This document shows positions 11,918 to 25,179 of a stretch of 58,308 nucleotides of DNA, piece by piece. The stretch spans positions 312,863 to 371,170 of the forward strand of contig NW_019774136.1 of the NCBI RefSeq assembly GCF_001039355.2, in the 5' to 3' direction. Source of the DNA: Lingula anatina. Taxonomy: Eukaryota > Brachiopoda > Lingulata > Lingulida > Lingulidae. The notes beneath the pieces were generated by a model that did no database searches, was not told where the DNA came from, and saw only the letters and a program-made list of their open reading frames with translations. Each line of letters begins with the position of its first letter. Position 1 is the stretch's first letter. The position numbers and the translations under genes are program-made.

Positions 11918-12392
11918 AGGTAAGAAAAGCAAAGAAACTTCAAGGAGATTTCTTGACAATATTTCAGTTTATGTGTAGTGCAGAATTACTCCAAAGGTGA
12001 ATCTTTTTACCCTCAACCTGCCTCAGGCTCCACTCGTGGTTGGAATTCCTTTTTGAATAACAAATTTTCAGTACTAAAAGTGTAAGGGTTTCTTTCACTG
12101 TCTGGTTATTATGCAGTTTTCTTGAACGTTCACAAATTGTTGTAGTCTGATTTAAAACAGCATGAAAACCTATTAGAGCCCTACTTCGTGACTGTTCCTT
12201 TGTTGCAGTACTGGCATTAACGCTGCATTAGTAAAAAGGATCTACCTATGTCATTACACATTTTCTGCCAAAATAATATTTATTCCAGTGACATAATAAA
12301 GATGCCTTGATTCTTTAACTTGATGATAATGATAGATACAGAATATCAAATTCTCTAACTGCATTTCATTTTTGTTTATTTCATGAAATCAG

Positions 12393-13985
12393 GAGCCGTC
12401 TGGATGGAAAAAAGAACAATAAGACAATTGGATCCTTGTGCATCCGTCAGTAAATAATAGACAAAGTGTCGTACATGGATAAATATTGTACATAGGCATA
12501 TATATCATATTATTGCTCCATGTTCAGTAGATATATATATATCTTCAAAAGCACATCACGGTGACCAGATTGAAGGTAATCATTAAAGATGGGACAGATG
12601 GAGCAAGTCACAGTGAAGTGATGGGAGAAAGAAATGTATATATGGACACAGCAGATGGCGAATTGCAAGGGAGAGGTTACTTTAAGGGAAAAGGAAGGAC
12701 CCCATGCAAGTGTTAATTTTTAAACAGGACTGGATTTGTTTTTTTTTTTTTTTTTTTTGTAGATTTGTAACATGGGATGGAACAGCTTTTTTCATAACTC
12801 AATGAACTACATTTAAAAATAAAAAGGTAAAAATCAACAGAAATGATAACTGTACAGCGAAAACGAACAGCAGTAATTGAAAATCAACACTGTGTGAATT
12901 GAGAAATGGACACCCAGTGGATTTCTCCTTAAGCTGCAGCTCATAACATTTCCAAATTTGAAGCCAGAGAACTGGCGGCTGCAACATTTGGATGAGCATG
13001 TACATTGCAGTTGTGCCATTATACTGTTTGTAATGTTTTAGAGAGAAAAACTGTCTACAGACTGCGTTACAAGAGAATTCATTTTCTGAGCATGAATTTG
13101 TCAATTAAGATTAATGTAAATTTTTTTACTTCAAGCTCTGTCAAACCCATCTTTACATTAACAGGCCTCCACTGTGAGTGTATTAAGGCATTAATGAAAT
13201 TTAATCAGTGTTGGTGCACGAACACACCCAGATTGTACTAAAAAATATCATGACCCACCCCAATTTGTATTGAGAGCTGCATTATGGTCACATCTGTATG
13301 TGCAGCTCAGCCTTAAATGGTGAGACGGTCTTATGAATATAATTTCAGCAGCAGTCTGTTTGTAAATGGACACTTTTTCAATAGTTGATGATGGATAGAT
13401 TTCCATGATATGGACTCTCAATGGTTATGAGAAAAGAAGGGCACTTGTTGCAGAGAAACGATGTTGAAGTCGTGAATTTTCATTGATATTGTATGGCTGC
13501 AGAATTGATTTGTTGTTGCCGAAACCCCTTATAGGAAGTCTAGACACAAATCTTGTTGAGTGAAAACACCTCCCTCATACAATTTGAGTTGAACATCCTG
13601 TACTCTCGTAGTGGGGACTTGAGAATCTTGAACAACTTAATGTCTCTTATTTGTAGTTTTAGGAAATTTTCCTTTTCTTTTAGTTTGAGAAAGGCAGGGT
13701 TTTAGAACAGGACCACAAGGAAAAAGAAAGAAATATGTTTGAAAACGTTATGGCAGACACTTTTAATAAGTTACATGGGGGAGGCAGATAACACTTTAAG
13801 TTCAAATTTCCTCACAAAATGTAAGAATTAAATCAGTTGTAAGGAGATTATTCATTTCCACGGAATAAAAGAATTTATGCTTTACCAAAGTCAATAAATG
13901 TAGTTTACGAAAAGGACAATTTTAAGATCCTAAAATTGTATAGACGTTGTAATTTCTTTTATCAATAAACATATTAGCCATATAC
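12393..13985 (+). other. SUMO1: SUMO 3'UTR exon (predicted)
   Basis: Two bases after the SUMO stop codon (11915-11917) there is a good donor (AG/GTAAGA at 11920). The next plausible acceptor is CATGAAATCAG at 12392, giving a non-coding last exon to the AATAAA at 13964-13969. Open frames inside it (12799-13241) are not conserved proteins. A T-run lies at 12740-12759. Confidence 0.5.
13964..13969 (+). terminator. Polyadenylation signal AATAAA (SUMO)
   Basis: Canonical hexamer, followed about 25 bases later by a GT/T-rich stretch (TTGTGTGTCTTT), as expected for a cleavage site. It is the best candidate for the SUMO transcript end. Confidence 0.55.
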
Positions 13986-14630
13986 AGTTGATTTGTGTGT
14001 CTTTATTCTATAAATGAATATAGGACTAGAAGTCTCAATTTTTTTCTTCCATACAATAGGATGAATATGTGTGCATTGTTTAAATTGCTACTGACAGTAA
14101 AAAAAGGAATGCTAATTTTAAAGAGAAGACGGCAGTGAGTGTCGTTGTCTGAATCACTGAACAATCACCTGTGCACAGAACGATTGCACGATTCTATTAA
14201 TTAATGTTTAACGTTGGCAATTCTAACAGAAAGGGTACGTCAGGTTAAGGGGGGGCGTTGGTTTTGGGAGCGACAGGAATCTTACACTCCAAATATTGTA
14301 AAAAAGAGAAAAGAACAGCAATAATGAAAGGACTTTATGATTTGAGCGGAACCTGGGATGCCATTGTATCTTAATAATTGATGAAAACACTTCTGAAGTT
14401 GTGCCTCGTCACGATGTTGGTCTTGTCTTGATCGGAAGCAGGTGCTTTCGGTAGCACTGCATTCTGGGAATGTAAGGAGCCATATTTGTTATTGATCGTG
14501 GGAGGCAAACAGAAGTAGAAATGCAAAATTAGGCGGCGTTGCGTCGTATCTCTTTTAGCAAGGCGACATAAGTCGGTTCATCGCCAAGAAATTTTATTGA
14601 AACCGCCTTGTAGGCGTAGATTTTGTAAGT
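13986..14630 (+). promoter_or_regulatory. SUMO-PIP4K2 intergenic region with PIP4K2 promoter
   Basis: The last 250 bases before the PIP4K2 ATG are CpG-richer than their surroundings. TTCCCAGAATGC on the minus strand (within 14459-14475) matches the core of the ZNF143/Staf binding site common in TATA-less promoters. No other gene is seen. Confidence 0.4.
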
Positions 14631-14962
14631 ATGGCGAGTGCAGCCGGACCAAAGAGCAACAAGAAAAAGCGGCTGTTCATTAAACAGAAGAGGAAATTAT
14701 TTCGAGCCAATGAACCGCTGCTCAGTGTTTTCATGTGGGGAGTCAACCATTCGGTAAGTTTTGTCTCTCCTGTCTGGAATTGTTAGACACCGATGCATTG
14801 CAAATGTGATCTGATGTTGAACGGCATTATGCGATTAAACCGGCTACCGGCTTCTGAATTTCGGCGCCCGATTTTTATCTCATGTACATCTACTTATTGG
14901 TTTGCAAAAGTCGGCATCGAGGGATTATTATCACGCAAAGAATTCAATTTCAATCTCAAAAA

Positions 14963-15035
<73 letters not shown>

Positions 15036-18000
15036 CAATAATAATAATAATAATAAATAAATAAATAACATTATCATACACCATTATATCAGTTTCTGTG
15101 GCTACTACTAACCCTGGCGGCTTTACTCCTCCCCCTAAATTCTCTGTACATTTCAGTGTGAAAATAGTGTTATCAGTGATCAGCATCTTTTCTTGTCAAG
15201 TGAAATGGATTTAAACTTAATAGTTTCACGATTTGCTCATTATGATTTGAAAAATGAATGGAAATTATCTGAGATAGGCCAGAGTCTTGCGCATGCAGCA
15301 TTTAAAATCAAGCAATTATTTTTACAAAATTTGGAGGAGAGTAGGGTCAGAAATGACCAAAACGAGCTAATAAGCATGGCGCATCAGACAGGACAAGTCA
15401 GACAGATAATCTGTTGTATAACGGTAAAGATTTACCATGTTTTGTTTATCACATTCAGAATTGCTTTTCAAGTTGACAACTTCCTGCAGAATTTTTCTGG
15501 TGTTTTATGATATCATGTCGTGTCCAATGACTTGTTATTTTCAGATGATTTTTAGATGATTCCCACTGAATGACTACATTACGAGCAATATGCTGTTATA
15601 AATCAGTAATGAAACATTTTAGTTCTTCTTTTGATAATTGCTCAAACTTCACTAGATTACTTATTATATACTATACCCTTAGGGTTTATTCTATTGAAAT
15701 GCACATTGATTCAGATGAAAGGTACTTTTGAAATATATTGCTATAAGAAATGTATGCACTTTATTGCAAATCCTTCCTCCGGCATGTATTTTGTGATACC
15801 CCTCACGCAAAATGTGATGATGTGTGAGATGTGATTAAATTGTCTTGTTTTGAACAAAGCGAGGTGTTAATTTGATACCCAACAACTAACGCTTTATGAT
15901 ATTGCCTTAGTTGTCATAAAGGCAGTATCATTTCAATGCTTACACTCAGAGTCACTATTAAAATTTGGCAGAAATGCAGCACATCCCATTTATAACTTAA
16001 TATTCAAGAATGTTTTCTAATTGGCCTGTTTTTTTCCCTGGAGATTTTGAATCCAAGAGCAATGCCGGAATGAAATCATCTGAAGTCACTTTACCTATGA
16101 GCCATTCTACCAGCCCATTCAGAACAGCAGACTAAGACCGCATTCACACCGAGTTGAGCCATGGATCTACAAAGTCACGGACTAAACATGGCGGACGTAC
16201 ATGAAAGAAAAACCGCCTAATCTTTTAATAGTCTCTCTGCCTCTCACGGGCCTCCCCATGCATCGTCCCTGCGGGGTTACAGTCATTAAATCTTGGCTCC
16301 ATTAGGACGACACATGAGGAGGCGTGTGAGAGGCAGGGAGACTATTAAAAGATTAAAGGGATAATAACTCTTCGTATGAGATCTATATTTCACAATAAAA
16401 ACATTGTGAGCAACTCGTAGAAATATAATATATTCTGTTTTACCACAAAAACAGCAGTTACAGCTGTTATTCTGATATCTGAGCTTGTCTTCAGACCACG
16501 TGACCTCCATTGATAGCTATACTCTGTTATAATCTCTTAAGAGATTTTAACAAAAAACCAAACTGTTTAGAAAAAACCAGGGACTAACTTTGAATGTAAA
16601 AATAGATTCATTAACCATTGGTAAGTATGGAAAAATTGTTGTTTACTCCAGGAAAATTCATTTTTTGGCCAAAACAAAGAGTTATTATCCCTTTAAGCGT
16701 TTTTCCTTTCATGTACATCCGCCATATTTAGTTTGTTGGCTTTGTAGATACATGGCTCAACTCGATGTGAATGTGGTCTAACAGAACCATGGATCAAATA
16801 TGGCCAACCCACTTAAAGCTTGTTGCTTAATTCCCAATTCGACAATGAACAGATTCCCCGCAGGGATGAAGCAACAAGCATTCAAGTGGGTCATCCATAC
16901 TAGTATTTGATCTGCAGATCTGTTAGTCCACCGTTCTGTTGCTTTAACAGTGTGAACTCACATGAACACAGCTTGTGAGTCATATGAAGATTTGACGTCT
17001 CATTTCTCTCCTGCAGTTCAGGCATGTTTCCAATGTTACAGCGTCTGACAAATCAATTGATTCTAGGAGTAATCTCACCTCCAATGACACCTAGTACCAA
17101 GGGCAGACTTACATTGCCCTTTGTAAAATAGTCAAAATTTAAGTGTTAACTTAAAACCATTATGTTTTGCATAAAGTACCTCTTTTGTTATTGACTGTAT
17201 TATTGTATTTATTTTTAAAGTTAAATTTATGGTGTTATTTAAAATGATATGTAAAAAATAGCATATGCACCAGAAAAATATTCTTGTGATTTGTTTGCTT
17301 TTGACTCTCTCTGCACGATGTAATGCAATGCTAGGTGGCTTTCCACTGGCTTGTGATGTTCTGATTCACATTATAAATATGATTACATTTCCTTTTACTC
17401 AATTTCTGCTTGATTAATGGATGAATACATAAAGTGTTATTGTTAAAATGATATCAATGTTATGGTCCATGTAATTATCATTAGGACCATTTCATGAAAT
17501 TATCTACTATTGTATGTACTTTAATTAGCCTCTTGTATCAAGATAAAGTGAAGAAGAGCAATTAATTTTTTTATTCACTTCCTGCTTATCATATGATCTA
17601 AATTGAGTTGTAGTTGCTACTAATTTGTTTTCATCTGAATTGACATGGTGCTTGCTTGCTTCCAACCCTGAAGGAGTCAGTATTATGGTAATGACACAGA
17701 AAGTCTGTGGTGTCAGCATAATTTATTAGGTAAAATTTTGAACATTGCAACTGCTATAATTGTAAACAATTATTGCTAAATTGATAAAAGAGCAAAAATT
17801 TCACACTGCCACTAAAATTGATCTGTTGGAATAATCTGGTCATATTCAACGAGTTACATCAACAGAAAAAACGTAGTGTAGAATAAGTCTCTGACTTGGC
17901 TGGCAATAACTGATTCAGATCCCCAGGGATGACATTGTCAAGTAATTTTCTTATAAGATTGTACAGTGTTGATTTATTTGTGGGAATAGAAATAATGATG

Positions 18001-19784
18001 CCTACATTTGAAAATTAGTTACCATTTACAGTTATTGTTAATTTTTATCGTTGTCACTGGGGGCTTTGGTTCAAAATCAGTCCCAGGCAAAGGATGCAGT
18101 GCTTTACTTTGATTTGATTCTTACACTTTTTCTGCTGAGCATTTTTTTTTTCTTGAAACAGTAAAATGTGGTTGAAAGGTGTAACAGCTAACATTAGTGT
18201 CTTCAATACACATCAGAACCCACTGAAAAAAAATTGGGATTATTTCTAAATGTTGGGGATAGTTGCAATAAAGATATTCTATACAGTGGTGGATTTTCAT
18301 GCCAAGCCCCTTTTTTTTTGGGGGGGGGGGGATCTCAGCAGAATCTCAGAATATAGATCTCCAGACACGGCCTCATTTAAATAAAGAATGAACCAAAATG
18401 GGGTTAATGCAGAACTAGGATAAATAACCAAATGTATCCCCAGTAAATGAACATTTCATTCACATTTAAATTAACTACTAGTAGCCACCTAGTAACTTGC
18501 TTGACTTAGCTGATTTGGTTTGGCAGACTGCAGTTTTTTTTTTCCAGTTTTAAAGTATGCAAGGTGGGATCACTATACATGAAGGTGTCATTAGGGTCAT
18601 TCACATTCATTTATTTCGACCACGATTAAGGCCTGATTTCAGTCCTATCCAAAATTTTAATGCATTTTTCTTATGGAAATAATTCTTGATACAAGTAAAA
18701 TTTAAGACTTTTTGTACAGCATTGCTTCTTGAACTCCCACCATGATGTTCATAAAAATACTTTCCAATGAGAACTATGGTGTACATTTTTAACAGGAAGT
18801 ATGATTGTTCAAAGGCTATAGCTGCTGGTATCAGTGTGAATGCAAAAAGTGGCTTTGCTGCAAATGGCAGTTCTGTCAGGGCTAACTGGACCGCTGTTTA
18901 CTGGCTAGTGTAAATGGCCCTGAAAACTTCCTCTTGACAGACTCCTTGAATGTAAACCCTGATTAATCTCAGCATAAGTTTTAGTGATTTGCTGGAATGT
19001 TTATTAAAATGTATTACTAGTAAACATTTTACTAAGGCATGAAAACTAGCCATTAAAAAGTGACAGAGTTTTTTTTTTGCAACTTGTCTCTGGGAACACC
19101 TTTATTTTAAGACTTAATAGTCATCTGGATGTCACTCGGTGTAAGGTGTGCAAACAGCTTTACTTGAGTGATTTATAATGATGGTAAATGTGCCTCGCAC
19201 CAGTGAAAACTTACAGAGTTAATGGAGCTTTCCTGTACTAATATTTTGACATTGAAAAACGTGTAACAGCAGAGTATATTTTAATTTTTTTTTCCTCTTT
19301 TCAACAGCTTTTCTTACCAGTTAAGTTACAGCTAGGGTCAAAAAGTTTCAAAGCCCAGTTCTATGTTTATTGCATAGGATTTTTCATATCCTGCGACGGT
19401 GTATGAAAATACTTAACAGAGACAATTTGACGGCCTGGCTATTACAGAACAGAGTGAACAATATTGGGGGTGGGGGGGGGGCTTATTCTCAATCCACTTG
19501 ACTGTGAAAGGGACAAAACAGATGTTACACATAACGCAATTGCATGTTAGACCCATTAAATATTTTCTAATTGAATGTTATGATTCGTCCATCTGTGTAA
19601 TGCAAAATTGGATGTGGGTCTCATCCCACACAAATTGTCAACACTTGACACCAGTGACCAGTGAGAGTTAAGTTCACCTGAGGACAGGGCTTTTCCCAGC
19701 AAACCACCCAGCCATCATTTCATTGACCACCGACATCATCGGATAGACAATATATATCTTCAAAAACAGCAGGACAGCTTCTGT

Positions 19785-19834
<50 letters not shown>

Positions 19835-22800
19835 AAAAATGATGGCTCGGACTCCCAGAAATTTTGAAGGAAATTACAGGTGATAATTTTGGACAGTCTG
19901 TACTCCCAATCCTTGGAAAAGCCCTGCCATAGGAAGACTTGTGAGAAGGTTTTATTAAGATTTAATATCAGATTCAATTTTTCATAATTTCATTAAATGT
20001 TTTGGTATCATAATGTGCAATAGACAATTTGAAAATTGGTTAGTGGTCAGTGCAACAAATGGCCCTTGCAATCAGTGACTGGTGCTGGGCCTCATTTTAA
20101 GAGGACTCGTACTAAAAGTTACTAAAAGTGTCATAACACTTGTGTTTTGCAGCATTTCTAGGTTCATTGATGTATGCTGTTACAGTCTGTTATCATTTGC
20201 ATGTTTAACATGAGCTTTATGGAACATTGTTTTTTTTTTTTTTTACTGAATTTCTGTTTGGCTCTTGATTTGCTGTTTGAGGGAGGAAAAATATGATTGA
20301 AGCAGGATATGTTATGCTACTGTAGACAAGAAACAAGTTTTTTTTTCTGCTGTCAGTTCAGGATGTCATTTATCTTAATTTGGCATCTCTCTCTCTCTCT
20401 CTCTCTGTTTTTCCTTGAGGGTTATCTGGTTATAAAGGATTATAAAATTTTTAAAAGGCAAGAATTTGAAATCCTGGGATAAGTTCCTTTTTGCAACACA
20501 ACAAACCTGGAAACATTGAAACAAACACTATATAACATCGGCTGGTCTTATATTTTTCAGATCAACGAGCTTGGTCATGTGAACATCCCCGTCATGTTGA
20601 TGCCTGATGACTTCAAGGCCTTCAGCAAGGTCAAGGTTGCTAACCATTTGTTTAACAAGTAAGTAAACAACAACAAAAACAAAGAAAAACGGTGGGTGGT
20701 TCTTAAAACAGTCTAGATTGTTAACCAGTGGTGGCTGAAGTAAAACCAAGTTATTAACAACAGACCACTAAAATTCTCTGTGTTCCTTTACTGGCCATCG
20801 TGTCTGCTTTTGCTGTTGCTTAATGGATTCATACAACCTGGTGCCCTGAAGAGCAAGTACATTGAAAGCAATTTGGGCTAAGTCTTTTCTAAAGACTGCA
20901 GTATAGTCAACTCTGATCTGTGTGTGAGTTTGCTGGTTGCAAGCAGTTTTTGCTTAATAAAGTATGAGGGTTGCCTGTGCATACATGGGTGCACGAATAT
21001 AGTGATTTTGTTCAATGCTAATAAATTCTATACCTACTGGTGTCAGTTCAGAAATCCTCCAGGAATTGGAGAATTTATTTATTTACATACCCATGGCATG
21101 TTGTAGATGAGTCTCTAACACTGCTGTAACAGAGGAGATCATAGCAGGTGCTTGGGGAAAATGTGGGGAAGCCTGGAGGGCTACTGCTGGGTAATTTGTT
21201 ATTTGTGAGTCATGAAATCATGAAAGAGGTTAATTTTCATACCTTGTACATACAGGATTGGATAGGTTTGATAGAAGTGTCTTTTGGGAGTACTCCAAGG
21301 CCTTTTTTCTCACTTTTTTTAACCAGGAAGTTGTTAAATATTTACTGCGAAATCCTCATTGGATCAATTTGAGATATAGGAAGAAAAAGACAAATTTCAA
21401 ACGAGTTATGTGTTCTTTAATCTAAACAGATACGTTACGTATGTTTTTTTTTATAATCATGTGATGACATTGCGTGATGAATTGAAGTTTGGTAAAATTC
21501 AGTTGTGTGTCATGTCAATTAGTAAAATGGAATTTTTCTGTCATCAGGGGGCAAAGTACAGCTGGGGTGACTGCACGAAACAAGAAAAAAAAACACGTCA
21601 TAAAGACATATGAAACATACTGTTGTTTTACTTTACTCCATTAAATGAGTTGAGATACCCATAAGATTTATTTAACTTGCGTTTCCATGAACTTTTTATT
21701 ATTTCATTCATTAATTATTTCATTCAAAGCTTTGAATATGAGAAACTGCTTCTTAAAAATGTTACAGTGGTTTAAAAAATAGAGTAATCTTCAAAAGCAT
21801 TTAATTACAAGTTAAGGCCTTCTTTGTTATAGGAAGTAATTTTTGTGCTCAACATTTTATTATATAATAAATTCAAGGTAGAGGAAAGAAAGATTTTTCT
21901 CTTTTAGATTCTTATTTGAAGCAAATTGCAATCTCAGTTGCATAAGTTGCAGCAAGGTGTGCTTATGCAATTCGTATTACGAAACCTTTCTATTGTTTTC
22001 TTGGTTCACTTTGACATTGACAGTGATATTGACATTTATGGCTTTCAGCAAAATAACATTTTAAAGCCTGAGGTTGCTGGCATTTCCCTTTTGTGGTGTC
22101 TTATTTTCCTTTTTTCTCTTCTTAAAAAACTATATTCCTACTAGTATATCATTTCACCTACAGTATAGGGTTTTAGAGGAGAATAACAGGAAATAAGACT
22201 ACTCAAAATTGATATATATTTTTATTGCTTTTCAACTAGTTCAAAGAACTGAGGAAATTAACACAAGGTGGTCGATAAAGATGGTTAACCACAATTAAAC
22301 TTGGAAAGTATTGTGTGCTTAATTCATCTTCACAGTGAATCTCAGCTAACAGTTTTCTGGTGCACAAATTTTTTTTTTTTTAATCTGACTGAGAAAAACA
22401 GGATATTTTCTGTTGTGATTTAGGACATTCTTTAGGATGTTTGTGCATAGAAAAATATGTGAGAATGAAGAATACAGTTTGGTGCTAGTAATGGGATATC
22501 TGAATGAAATAAAATGTGACTGAGAAAGTAGTAATGAGAGGGGCATGATATGGAGCATGCTTTAGTATTTATGGAAATAGAAAATAAAATATCTCTATGA
22601 AAAATTTTACAATATCTCTTACAAAAAATGACAATTTTTTTGTTTCATGACAGAGTCCATCATTTCTACATGTACTTCCAGAGAAAACATGCCCAGTCAT
22701 TTCAAAGTCAAAGAATACTGCCCCCTCGTGTTCAGAAACTTACGGGAACGCTTCGGTGTGGACGACATCGACTACATGAACTCCCTGACCCGTGCCCAAC

Positions 22801-25120
22801 CAGAGGACCAACCCTCGTCTGCCAGGACTGGGGCGAGATTTCTCAAATCCCATGATGACCTCTACGTAATTAAAACCTTAGTCAGTGAGGAAGTGGAACA
22901 AATGCATCATATTCTTAAAATGTATCACCAGGTTGGTAATTCTGGCATTTGTCATCTCTGTTAGCGCATTCAGAACAACAGGCTAACAGATCCACGGATC
23001 AAATATGGCCGACCAACTTGAATGCTTGTGGCTCAATCCCTGCAGGGAATCTAATCCAAATTCAACTCTGTCTCTGTTTAAAGCTTAACCGCTTAATTTT
23101 TTACCCTTTGGCCTAATAAGTTTATCCACTGCACTTGATTTTCAGGATTTAAAAAAAAAAGCTTCACTCCCATCCCATATTACCAGACTAAGTATTACAT
23201 TAACAGTGTACTTGTGACATTTTCCTACTGATATATTTTCTTATTTTTAGTTCATAGTTGAGCGCCATGCCAAGACACTCCTCCCCCAGTACCTGGGAAT
23301 GTACCGCGTGACGGTGAACGACACAGAAACCTACCTGGTGGTTATGAGGAATATATTCAGCCCCAGGTTGACAATACATAAGAAATATGATTTAAAGGTA
23401 AGGGCGTATCAGGTTGGATGCCACTGTGAAACATTGAGCTGTGTTGCTTTGAACTGTGCTGCACAATATCATGTTCAATGTTGTGAAATTAAGGTCTTTT
23501 TTTCACATTGAGCATTTTTATCTAACTTGGCATTCCATCAGTAGTTTTGTTTTCAGAAATTGACAGCTCAGTTGTGTTATACTGTAGCTGCTTACATCAA
23601 GCTTAGCTTGATAGAGATAAAATATTCTTGATTTATCTAGAAAATGTGTTGTATTAACTACCCCTGACCACTATATAGAACTGGGCCTGTTGGGTCCTTG
23701 CATTTTCAGGAACCTTTTAAAAAGGTCTGCTGTAATCTCCAAATTTACTACATCAATCCACAGAGAAGGATCAACCTGTCTTCATTGCATACATGCCTCA
23801 AAAATTGATGCACTTGTAACAAAAGATCTGCATTAATAATATTTCATGACATATTCACGAACCCATATATGCAGCAGTAAGTCACACTCCATTAGTAATG
23901 ACATGTACAGTGGCAGCTGTTCAGGTGATCTCTTAAGAAAGGTTTCTCCCCATCATAACCCGTTGTCACACCATCGCCAGGCACATGTTGTTGTTTTAGC
24001 ATTATCTCACCTGATATTACAGCTGGGCGGCAACAGATCTGATGAAAGGGTTTTATCCCTTTTTTTCAGTTCATTATTATTGGTTATGCCGGTTTTTGTT
24101 AGTTGGAAAAAAAGTTGAGGGGTATTTAGGTAGAAGATGGTCAGGTTAAACTGAAATTTACATACAGCTATATTGAAGATTTTTACTGGAAATTACATTT
24201 CTGCCTTTCTGGAATCTTGTTGACAATTTTGTTTAGGTTTCCTACATAGACTTGATTACAACTAAAGCTGTTAACATGCATCGAAATCTTAACCAAAAAA
24301 AAAACAAAAAACGCCCCAAAAACTTAATAAAGCATTTATCGCCATGGTCACATAACATCTCTTGATATGTAAACTGTCTTGATTATTTAGAAGAGGGCCC
24401 TTAAATAGATAGAAAATGTCACATTTGAGTTGATCTAATGCTTATTTCATGAGATAAATGGTTTTTCTTCCAGGGCTCAACTGTAGATAGACAGGCTAGT
24501 GACAAAGAAAAGGTGAAAAAACGCTTAGAAAAAAAATGAATTTCAGTGGTCTCACAAAGTAACTGATATTCATATAATAAGATTATAATGCAATGTGTTC
24601 AGTTCTTCATTTTGGTAAAACAATTCAAGATTTTAAATTCATTTAGTAAAGTACATTAACAAATTCCATATGGTTACTTGGGCAATTATTTAATTTGATA
24701 GATGTTAGAATAATTGTGATTTTAGATTGAAGTTTGCATCTTTNGAAGAGGGCCCTTAAATAGATAGAAAATGTCACATTTGAGTTGATCTAATGCTTAT
24801 TTCATGAGATAAATGGTTTTTCTTCCAGGGCTCAACTGTAGATAGACAGGCTAGTGACAAAGAAAAGGTGAAAAAACGCTTAGAAAAAAAATGAATTTCA
24901 GTGGTCTCACAAAGTAACTGATATTCATATAATAAGATTATAATGCAATGTGTTCAGTTCTTCATTTTGGTAAAACAATTCAAGATTTTAGATTGATTTA
25001 GTAAAGTACATTAACAAATTCCATATGGTTACTTGGGCAATTATTTAATTTGATAGATGTTAGAATAATTGTGATTTTAGATTGAAGTTTGCATCTTTTT
25101 ATTGAATACCAAAACAGAGG

Positions 25121-25179
<59 letters not shown>

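Larger units (their letters stand above)
14754..20560 (+). other. PIP4K2 intron 1 (5.8 kb), repeat-rich
   Basis: No exon seen. It holds an A-run and (TA)n/(TAA)n tract (14958-15068), a large palindrome with a nested TTAA MITE (16134-16780), a second fold-back (16785-16940), a G-run (18322-18331) and a fold-back with a 48-base T-run (19682-19935). Open frames here are short and lack similarity. Confidence 0.7.

Noticed and set aside
14793-15186. Open frames rich in Lys or Ile-Tyr
   Set aside because: They are translations of the poly-A and TA/TAA tracts.
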